DNA of 15,428 nucleotides, from contig JADGJH010000675.1 in assembly GCA_027596945.1 (NCBI GenBank), positions 1-15,428 on the forward strand, in the 5' to 3' direction. Shown piece by piece: positions 1 to 8,066 of the stretch; positions within the stretch are counted from its first letter, which is position 1, and each line of letters begins with the position of its first letter. The notes under the pieces are model-generated. The model worked only from the letters and a program-made list of their open reading frames with translations. It was not told the origin of the DNA and searched no databases. Position numbers and translations under genes: made by a program. Source of the DNA: Physocladia obscura (Eukaryota; Chytridiomycota; Chytridiomycetes; Chytridiales; Chytriomycetaceae).

Positions 1-280
1 ACAAAGAATGGATGGATTATTTTATTTGGCAGTGAATTATTCCAGACTGTTGCCACTGGTCATGGAATTTTAACAGAATCAATCCTTTCCTCTTCTGCTG
101 GTTGGCTATAATGTTGACTAATATTGTTGTTGCTTGCAGTGAGCAAGACTGTGATCTCTATTGGTTCACAAGTATCATGGTCTATGTAACCATGTGATAG
201 TGATCCCATATCACTGTCATCTCCAAACAGCTGGTTCAACTATTGCTCTGTACATTGGTTTGCATTAACATGCTCTTGCA

Positions 281-1385
281 GGTTATGCCTCCATCAAGAC
301 CCTGAGAAGATGGCATTGCAAGTTGGGCATATGGGATAATTGCTCATTTCAGGTAATATGTTTATTTGTGACGTGTTTTGATTCATTTACTGCCAGTTTT
401 TTTTAAACTTAAATTGCAGTAATTTGCAAAATTGTCTGCAAATAATAATATGGCATGGAATCAACACACTGATCCACAGTCAAATCACCATGCGCCTCCA
501 CCATTTTGAAGCAGCCAGACCATTGATTCAAGTGCAATTTCAGACATTCTGCAAACAATTCAAGAAGATCAGTGATCACTACAAGTTGCTCAGCAAGAAT
601 CAATTACAACATTAGAGACTTATTTTCAAGAAATAACACAATTATTTGCACATGTTACTGAACAAGTCTGATCATCAGTATGCACACTGACTGTACAGTC
701 TGATACTCTTCCAAATGCAATGAAAGCTGATGTCATCAACAAATTCAAAGCCATTTATTTCACTCCAACTGTTTCAAGATATCCTGGAAAGTTACCTGCA
801 AAGACTATATGGGTTGGCGGTTTTTTTTCTTTCTTTTGATATGAATAAAATTTTTTTTAGTTATATTTGCAACCAGCATATGGCACTTAGATGCAGCACT
901 TCACCCTGTCCCAGTCAAAACTGTACAATACCATGGTTCACACATGTCATAATACAGTTTGTGATTTATTTGTGAAAATGGTGATTTGGTTATACTATTT
1001 GATTATTTATTTACTAAACATTGTAACAGGTTAAAGGTGGAAAGAATTGTTGCTCTGCTAATATTATGCTTGTCAAGTATGCAACATTCTTATTTGGACC
1101 ACTAGTAGAATTAAGTGATACAGTGTTAACCTGAGCTGCTTTGTTGGTAATGGTTATTATTTTATTCCAAATGAATGCTATTAATTTCTGTTATAATAGC
1201 AGCATGTTCGGGAACTGCTGACAGACTCTCACAACTGCTTTTTCAAAAAAGTTGTGATTAAAATGGATCGCATTTCAAAATTGGCAGATGCTGAGCAGGT
1301 TGCTGAATTAAGCTCAATCAGAGAAAATGATGAACAAAAGTTAATTGTTGATGTCCCAATGGATGATTCAGAATTCGTTTTTTGA
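281..1385 (+). pseudogene. Decayed multi-exon protein-coding gene, CpG-depleted, family unknown
   Basis: A single reading frame can be followed through five exon-like blocks (about 281-352, 420-812, 861-980, 1030-1146, 1200-1385). They are separated by GT...AG intron-like gaps of 48-67 bp (353-419, 813-860, 981-1029, 1147-1199), and every junction is phase 0. The frame ends at TGA 1383-1385 after an acidic tail (VDVPMDDSEFVF). It is broken by TAA at 420, TGA at 507, 573, 669 and 1132, and TAG at 888. Each TGA would be CGA (Arg) after one C-to-T change, and TAA and TAG would be CAA and CAG. The block near 281-352 carries a short Lys/Arg/Trp-rich helix-like stretch (SIKTLRRW), which vaguely recalls the helix-turn-helix of mobile-element proteins; this is weak. 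The middle is Gln/Thr/Ser-rich. I do not recognise the family. The 5' limit is unknown: frames before 281 are broken and their exon structure is unclear. Confidence 0.5.
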
Positions 1386-2018
1386 TTTTTTTTTCGATGG
1401 AATAAAAACATATATTTTCTTCTTAATATTTATTATTCTATCATTCAAAATAAATCACTTGCAATTAGTGTTTATAAATATAAAATCAGGGTGGATCATG
1501 GTTTGGCACTCGGCCGGGTTTAATGCGGGTTTCTTGAAAATAATCGGCCAATGTACCGGACAAGTACGTTCTTTCCTACGGACGGTTACGTCTTTTACAC
1601 CGGCCGATTACCGGACGGTGGCGTTGCGTACAGAAAATCGGCCGGATATTCCGTTAAAATTCCGGCCAAGAGTGAATTTGGGGTCCATACACAATGGTCC
1701 ACATAACTTGGAGATAATAGAAAGTCCAGTGTGTCATGAAGTAGCCACTGGCATGTGCCTTCCACATAGTCTGTTCTTTTGGATGAAATGTTATTATGAA
1801 TCTTAGCAAATTCAAATAATACTAACAAGAAACAGTGTAAAAAGTCGATTCAAATCATGCTTTGTAAATATAACTATTGAATATATATCAATTTTTATGC
1901 TTTAAATCCAAATGAAGTCACTAATATTTTTTGTTTTTTTCACTATAATGAGGCACAACAACAGTACAATAAAAAAATAAAAAGAAAGACTTTCGAAAAA
2001 AAATTTCCGACACACTGT
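1386..2018. other. Intergenic spacer between pseudogene and BTB-TLDc gene
   Basis: Apart from the palindromic repeat at about 1505-1674, this stretch is AT-rich with poly-T and poly-A runs (for example near 1380-1392, 1930 and 1973-1980). I see no supportable gene. An open frame at 1345-1806 crosses the repeat but has no family-like features. The 3' end of the minus-strand BTB-TLDc transcript should fall somewhere in 1900-2018; I found no clear minus-strand AATAAA there. Confidence 0.5.
1505..1674. repeat. CCGG/CGGCC-rich imperfect palindrome (MITE- or foldback-like)
   Basis: About 170 bp dense in CGGCC, CCGG and CGGAC motifs, set in AT-rich, CpG-poor DNA. An inner inverted pair is visible: TAATCGGCCAATGTA at 1541-1555 and TACACCGGCCGATTA at 1596-1610, matching at 13 of 15 positions when one is reverse-complemented. 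An outer pair is CACTCGGCCGG at 1507-1517 against CCGGCCAAGAGTG at 1662-1674, which fits with a two-base gap. No transposase is encoded, and I see no certain target-site duplication. It could be a non-autonomous element, a structured repeat of this genome, or a regulatory array. The inverted arms are directly visible; the element class is inference. Confidence 0.45.
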
Positions 2019-3728
2019 TCAAATCATTGAAAAAACCTCAAACTCATCCAGGTCACATATTTGCTGGCCATCTACTGAAATTGGTGTTGACCCTTCAAAC
2101 AAATTCTGAAAAGTTCCATCTTCAGGTTTATAAACTGACTCAGCATCTATGATTCTTGATCTGCAGATTGATCCAGCAATCTCCAATTCATCACCAAAAC
2201 ATGCAGAGCAATTCAGAGCACCATAGATTGCCATTTCCGGTTTTCTGCATTCAAATTTCTTGAAAATTGTAGCGTTGTTGTCAAAAGACAAGGAGAATAT
2301 AAAAGCCTGCAAAGATGATATCCAGCCATCTTTTGAGTCCCATTTAGAGTCAGAAAATCCGCCTACAATCTGTCCATTTGACAATTTAACAAGGACTAAA
2401 GTGTTGCGGCATCCATCACATGCAACATGAAATGCATCATCAGAAAAGTTTTCAATTGATCCACGATGCAACAAATTGATTCCTTTTCCTCGAGATCTGG
2501 TGGGGTGGGCATCAGCAATTAATTCTGAAGTGATATGATTCTTGAGTTCGTCAATAAGAAATTCAAAAGATACATCATTCAAAATCAGTGACGGAGGTGC
2601 TTTGACGCCCCATGGAACAATAGCAGCTGGAACAACAGATTTAAAGTGAAATTCTAGAGCTGGATGAAAATTTTCTGCAATGGTTGGTAGAAATGGTTTC
2701 ACAAATTCTTCGTATTCTTCAGGGGACATTTGGAACACACCGACAATACCAATCAGAGGATCAATGTCCTTTCTCCCGATCTTGCAGTCAAAATCATTTG
2801 GTATACCAGACTGCAAAGACAAATCAAATATGCCTTGACGCGCTTTCGCCCATGCAACAAGAAGTGTCCAACGATCCAATGGAGAAAAGTTGATGAAGGC
2901 AAGGATTGCTGAAATATCGATTAGCGATAAGGTTGCAAAACGATTGTATGCGGCTTGGAGGCATTCGAGCATTGAGTCTTTGAGAATAAAGAGGGCTCGC
3001 GCTTTAAATGGCAGTGTATCAAACGAGACAGTCAATTTGTCGCACCACAAATAGAAGTCCAAAGCAGTTTTCGGCGATAATGAATTATCAATCAGGGCGA
3101 CAAGGCATTCCAATGCAAGATTCGGCAGCAGAATTTGATCAGCAAATACCGCCAACTTCATCAACTGCGACTCAGGAACATCCACGATACCCGAGTAAAT
3201 GTAGTCGAGAGCAAGGCTCAATGTTTCGATCTGGACGTCTGGATGAGTAATGACGAAGCGTCGTTTTGCGTCGTCTGGATTTTGGTTCAAATCTGTGGGT
3301 ATCTGGACAGCATCGGATGAAATTAATAAGGGAAGCGCAGTGTCACCGGGCCACTCTTGCTCGTGTTCGTATCTGCCGGGCTCGTCGGCACAGTCCGAGT
3401 TCGAGGAGCCGGAGAGCGCGGGCGTCTGGCATTGTTCGACCAGCGTTTGTCCGCTTACAGCTCGTTCACGCGCCAGTGCCAGTGGTGACAAAGCGTTGCG
3501 GTAGAATTCGCAGTTCGTGCCAAGCACAACAGCATGGCCTAACTCGATCCCACCAATGGTTTCTTCCATCGCACTTTCATCTCCAATGCCGCCGCCCGCA
3601 ATCAGCTCCACATCTACAAAGTTGCGGTCCTTGCGCATCGCGTGTAGCCCTGCAAGAACATCGATTGTTCCTCCAATGCGCATTGAATTTGGAAAATTTT
3701 TCGAATCTGCCAAAAAATAATAACGCAC
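2019..3728 (-). CDS. BTB/POZ-BACK-like-TLDc domain protein
   Basis: A single uninterrupted frame of 569 residues ending in TGA. The N terminus reads as a BTB/POZ fold: NFVDVEL at about 36-42, HAVVLGTNCEFYRNALS at about 65-81, then THPDVQIETLSLALDYIYSG at about 161-180 followed by SQLMKLAVFADQ. A low-similarity insertion of roughly 75 residues (about 84-158) separates the two halves. Residues 200-300 look helical and BACK-like. The C terminus (about 399-569) is a TLDc domain: LLHRGSIENFSDDAFHVACDG, then LSNGQIVGGFSDSKW, LQAFIFSL, and the closing FEVFSMI. Known BTB proteins often act as dimeric adaptors for Cullin-3, and TLDc proteins of the Oxr1/Rtc5 type act in oxidation resistance and V-ATPase regulation; the role here is inference. 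Met16 is an alternative start. The gene lies 46 bp downstream of the NYN gene on the same strand. Confidence 0.9.
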   Translation of the reverse strand: MRYYFLADSKNFPNSMRIGGTIDVLAGLHAMRKDRNFVDVELIAGGGIGDESAMEETIGGIELGHAVVLGTNCEFYRNALSPLALARERAVSGQTLVEQCQTPALSGSSNSDCADEPGRYEHEQEWPGDTALPLLISSDAVQIPTDLNQNPDDAKRRFVITHPDVQIETLSLALDYIYSGIVDVPESQLMKLAVFADQILLPNLALECLVALIDNSLSPKTALDFYLWCDKLTVSFDTLPFKARALFILKDSMLECLQAAYNRFATLSLIDISAILAFINFSPLDRWTLLVAWAKARQGIFDLSLQSGIPNDFDCKIGRKDIDPLIGIVGVFQMSPEEYEEFVKPFLPTIAENFHPALEFHFKSVVPAAIVPWGVKAPPSLILNDVSFEFLIDELKNHITSELIADAHPTRSRGKGINLLHRGSIENFSDDAFHVACDGCRNTLVLVKLSNGQIVGGFSDSKWDSKDGWISSLQAFIFSLSFDNNATIFKKFECRKPEMAIYGALNCSACFGDELEIAGSICRSRIIDAESVYKPEDGTFQNLFEGSTPISVDGQQICDLDEFEVFSMI

Positions 3729-3774
3729 AAGGGATATTGTATTCTTGTTTTTGCCTTCACCCCTTCACAAATCT

Positions 3775-6388
3775 TCAAACATGGATCATATTGTTTCCAT
3801 GCTCAGGTATCAGTGGCTTCTCAAAATCTGCAATCCACACACCGTCCACAATAAACTTGTACTCGTAAACCCCAGGCAACAAGGCCAATTTTACCCGGAA
3901 TCCATCTTCATACTTCAGAAGATCAATCTGTTTATCCCAGGAGTCCCACGAACCTTTGAGAAAAACTTTTTCTCCCCCACATTTCCACACAAAATCGGTT
4001 TCAATAACTTCTGTTTTGCCCTCTGCCAATTTCTCAGCTTTGATTTCTTCATCTTTACTCACATTTGCTGACGTAAGTACAAAGGCTTCGTCCATGTTTT
4101 GAATTGCCGTGGAAAGTTCCACGGTAAAATCAATGGTCGATAAATTGTATTTTGTTACAATTCCGGCATCAATAGCCGCTTGAAGGTATGCTGAAAACCG
4201 GGAAAACCCCATTTCTTTAATACCAAACCGCGCAGAATCCGACCCGAGAATCGATTGAGATATAGAATTTACACCTCGAGTGCGGAACGCCTGAACCAGC
4301 GGCTGAAATACTGTGCTGATTGGCGCACATCCATCCCGGCTTGTGTTTGAAACACTGACAATGTTATCTTTTTGTGCTGCATCATATTCCATTGTCACAA
4401 CTCCAGCATCGACTGCTGCTTTGAGATACTCCGAAAATCGGACATATCCCAATTCTTTCCATCCAAACTCGTATTTCACTGCATCCGCGCCAAGAATAGA
4501 TTGGGCTGCAGATGAGCCTCGTGCGCAAATAGCTTTAATCAATGGATTAAAGACGGTGTTAATTTGCGCCGAATTATTTGGTAATTTGGTAGTTGCTGGG
4601 AGAATTTGTGGGCCCATTGATTGTGGGAAAGTGTGTGGTGGCGACGACGACAACTTTGGAACTTCATGTGAAAGGTCATTGGGTCCAATGTTCTGGCTTG
4701 TTTTTGAGATTTCCACGATTGAATCTTTTTGCAAAACGTCATATGATACAGTTACAACTCTAGCCTCAACTGCAGCATGAAGATAATCCGAAAAACGATC
4801 ATATCCCAGCTCTTTCCATCCAAATTTTGTCGAGTCTGATCCAAGCTTTGATTGATGGACGCCATTTGGACCTCGAATGCAAATGGCCTGAACCAGTGGT
4901 TCAAAAATACCATTTGCCGCTAGTTCTGTAACGACAGAAACAGTACTTCCAGAACTATTGATGCTGATTATGCCTCTTTGCAGTGCTGCATTAAAATAAT
5001 CTTTTGAATTTAAAAAGTTGAACGATTTGATGCGCTTGAAATTCAGCTGGTGTTATTTTATCTTAATAAAAAAAAGAGAGAAAAGAAAAGAAAAAACAGT
5101 TGAACTAGTCGAATAAACAATTACCTCCAATAGATTGATCAAATCAGTGACATTCACGTCAGTACCATCAGAAACAATTTCAAAAAGGCACTCAATAATC
5201 AAACGAAACTGATCGCTAATTTTTTCCATGACTGGCGCACGACATAAAATTCTTTTCACCTCCTTCCCATGGAACTTGTCGATAATTTTGTACCCAAGAG
5301 GCTCAATATCAACCGAGTCATTATCAAGAATGGTGATATATTTATATCGAGCAGCCCACTCAATAAATTGGCGCGAATTGGCAAATCCGCATGCTGGTGC
5401 AACAAATTTCGGAATATCAGAAAATCGCACTTTCTTATTTGCATTCTTATGGCAGCAGTGTTTGATTTCGCGGAGAAGCATGAGTACGCGTTCAGGAGAT
5501 TTGGGATATAGAAATTCTGTTTTCTGTGTTTGCGATAAAATCACTGGCGGACTGCGAGTGTGTGTCGTTTTTTGATACATGGCAGCTGCAACTGGAGATA
5601 TAGCAGTATCCAAAATTCTCGTGTTATTTGAATGCAACGAAGGTACAAAAGGCGAAGGGAATAACGGCGAACCCTGGAGCATTTCCGTCCACTGAATCGT
5701 TTCGCGAACAGACATTCGCAAAACATCTGATATTTGCTTGGAATGAATCAAAATCACACGATAGCCAACCGTTTCCAAAAAATTTAGAACTACAGAAAAA
5801 TCTCGGTCTCCCGAAATCAAAACAATAGTGTGCGGCGGTCTCCGGTAGTAGATGAGTTTCATAATCTCTCCCAAGATTGATATATCTGCAGCATTGGGTT
5901 TGCCGGAGGACACATTTTGCAGCACGACTCCACTCTCTTGTAATTCCGTCTGAGAGACCGCATTAATCTTTGATATGTCCCCGATTGCGCGTATTTCAAG
6001 CAGAACAAGATTCTTGGACTTCAGAAAATCTTTAATGCGTCGAACAATGAGGATTCCTCGAATACCTGTTATAGACACAAAAACGGCAAACTATTTTAGT
6101 AAGCAGAATGTAATGAAAGGAGAATAAACGGCACATTGTGAGATATGAAGAAGATCGAAAAAACGAAAAAAGTAATTGGACTTGCAAATGGAACGTATGC
6201 ATACTTGCCGGACACGCGCAGTTCTCAATATCCCAGTATACAGAAACTGTCTCATCTGACTGAGTTTCGGCAGTCATCGAGAGGTTAGCTCTCAGAAAGG
6301 ATTGCTCCTGCAATTCTTTAATCACAAAATCAAACCCTTTATTTTCCCATTCACTTTGGGAAGAATTTGCAAATGCGCTGTGGCACAT
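3775..6388 (-). CDS. NYN-domain putative RNase with LOTUS-like repeats and C-terminal AMPK-beta-type CBM48
   Basis: Three exons, 6388-6205, 6065-5125 and 5046-3775, join to 798 residues. Intron 6204-6066 (GTATGC...AACAG) joins in phase 1 (CPA-S-IRG). Intron 5124-5047 (GTAATT...CCAG) joins in phase 0. Residues 49-190 form a NYN/PIN-like fold with acidic motifs YWDIEN (D53), PNAADISI (D122) and SGDRDFS (D148, D150), as in MARF1/limkain-b1 RNases. Winged-helix, LOTUS-like units follow: probable ones near 255-316 and 345-405, then three clear tandem copies near 423-488, 540-608 and 621-686, each with a core like SILG...FGWKELG..RFS.YL.AA..AG.VT. Residues 724-798 are a CBM48/E-set domain (VFLKGSWDSWD, GVYEYKFIVDG) as in AMPK-beta. 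The likely role is RNA binding and cleavage with a carbohydrate- or protein-docking tail. The start is uncertain: Met38 is possible, and so is a separate first exon at 6515-6462. Confidence 0.85.
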
Positions 6389-6714
6389 ACCATCATGAAA
6401 TAAGTTATTGAATGAGCGCAGATGCGAAACAATCCAGCAACAAGGTAGAAGAAATTCTCACCTTAACATCCAACAAAGCCGATGCCAAACAAAGCCTAGT
6501 TCCCGATCCAGACATGGACAGCCACACCGGGACAAAAAGATTTAATGCTTTCCAACTTCCATATAGGTGAAGTTGAGCTCAGATATTGAGAAAAGAGCGC
6601 CGGAAGTAGTGATAATAAAGTACAAGTAACCGGCAATGATTTCGACCAATATTGAAATCTGATTTTGAATTCAACGAGTCCAACTGTCTTTATAAATCTT
6701 CCTTTATTATTTTT
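6389..6714. other. Spacer holding the NYN gene promoter and a possible first exon
   Basis: About 326 bp between the chitinase stop and the NYN start, both on the minus strand. The chitinase poly(A) signal lies at 6703-6708. On the minus strand, ATG at 6515-6513 opens an 18-codon frame ending in AAG before GTGAGA at 6461. Splicing to the TTGCAG acceptor before 6307 would enter the NYN frame in phase 0. No other gene is seen. Confidence 0.45.
6703..6708 (-). terminator. AATAAA poly(A) signal of the chitinase gene
   Basis: AATAAA on the minus strand, six bases past the TAA stop of the GH18 gene. This is a canonical eukaryotic polyadenylation hexamer at a short but usable distance from the stop. 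Confidence 0.55.
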
Positions 6715-8033
6715 TTACAACTCTTGTTTTTTCAATAATACATCCGCCTCAACCTTCGTTTCAGCGTGAATAAATTCATTGATTTCTCGTGCAAGCCATA
6801 ACGGTTTTGTTTGCCCTTGTGGTATCCCTCCCTCCTCTGCGATATTCCAGAACGCAAACCCTTTGATTGGATGCCCGATTCTTTTTAATTCCGTGTATGC
6901 CTTCTCCAGCTGCGTGTTATTTTTTTTTTTTTTTGTTTGGTTTGATTAATTAGAATTTGTGACTCGTAAGATAATAGCGATATCCCAGTTTTCTTCTCTA
7001 CGCTGCATAATTGTATTGCACACACCTGATCCGGCATAACTAGAAGCGCTTTAACCCCATTCGCCCATGCATTCGCAAGTCCAATAACAATACGCGTCGA
7101 CTGAACAGAAACAAGCGCGTCAGCAAAATCCAAATCAGGGTCATCGCTGAATTCAACAGGCCACCCGCTTTCTGCAGAAACTCGAGTGACATAGTTGACA
7201 AGAGCCGTATGCGGGGCCGTGTTGTTTTTGGCGATTTCAAAGAGCACTCGGGAATATGATTCGTAGAATTGAATAGTAATGAAATCAAATGTGTCGACAA
7301 AAAAATTTGGCTGAATAGAGTTGCCCTTGTTGTCTTTTTGAATCGATGCGATAATGTTTTCCGTCTTACTATCGTCTTTCGTATCAATCTCCGTCTTTCC
7401 GTATCGAGCAAGAAGGTATGCGTATATGTTGCGACCATGATAAGAAAAGCCAAGACCCGGAACAGCGCGTTCCCAGTCCTCGTTCCCAAACAAAAGACTG
7501 CGAGAGAAACGAGAAGTATAGGGGTCTAGATAGCTTTCAGCGGGGGCCATAGCAACAACAAGACCGTCACGTTTCGCAAGTTGGCTGATGCGACCCATGA
7601 AATTCAGACAGTCGACTGAAAATGCGTTTGCGGGATTTGCTTTGTCGTCGTTTCCCTCGAGATCCCAGTCGATTCCGTGGAACAAATTGTCTTTGTTGTA
7701 TGTGGAGAACGCAGCGTAATAGGATTCAGGCGAGTAAGCAGAAGTTTGGATGTGCGGAGCGTTCCAGCCGCCGATGGACATCAGGTGAACAGTGGTGGGA
7801 TGCAGCAGATTAATACGCGCAACAGAGTCTCTGACGCAGTCGAGATCGGGACCGCGGTTAACTTTACCGTCCAGCAAATCAATGCTGAACCAGATGACAG
7901 TGTTCACGCCGTCATTGCCTACGGAGCGCTCAATTCGCGCGTCACACTGATGCCAGCTGGCGTATCCGGCAATCACCTGCGCAGGGAGCTGGTAAGGTTT
8001 GGTGAGTGCACTGTTTGTATTGTAATACTGCAT
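6715..8033 (-). CDS. GH18 family chitinase, apparently without signal peptide
   Basis: Two exons, 8033-7026 and 6909-6715, join in phase 0 across a 116-bp intron (GTGTGT...CGCAG) to give 400 residues. Glycoside hydrolase 18 features appear in order: VIAGYASWHQ near 20, the beta-3 motif LMSIGGW (84-90), and the catalytic loop GIDWDLEG (120-127) with D122, D124 and general acid E126. AMAPAE follows at 161-166, then FITIQFYES (251-259) with the substrate-assisting Tyr, and GFAFWN (353-358) with the late conserved Trp. The family cleaves chitin by substrate-assisted catalysis. The pattern resembles hevamine-type (class III) chitinases. The N terminus (MQYYNTNSALTKPYQ) is not hydrophobic, so secretion by a classical signal is not expected unless a further upstream exon exists. 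The frame stays open upstream, but that part is antisense to prolidase and is not used here. Confidence 0.88.
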
Positions 8034-8066
8034 TATTATTATTTTTATCGATTTGTAATAAGAATT
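8034..8066. promoter_or_regulatory. 33-bp divergent start region, chitinase/prolidase
   Basis: Only 33 AT-rich bases, including a TTA-type repeat, separate the ATG of the minus-strand chitinase from the ATG of the plus-strand prolidase. Any 5' UTR longer than this would overlap the other gene, so core promoter elements for each gene probably lie inside the other's first exon. No TATA box can be assigned with confidence. Confidence 0.5.

Noticed and set aside
450..1385. Reading internal TGA codons as sense (recoded genetic code)
   Set aside because: Intact genes in the same window (BTB-TLDc and NYN) end in TGA and contain no internal TGA, so decay of CGA is the simpler explanation.
1345..1806. 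153-codon open frame on the + strand across the palindromic repeat
   Set aside because: It overlaps the end of the decayed gene in another frame, reads through poly-T and the repeat, and has no domain-like pattern.
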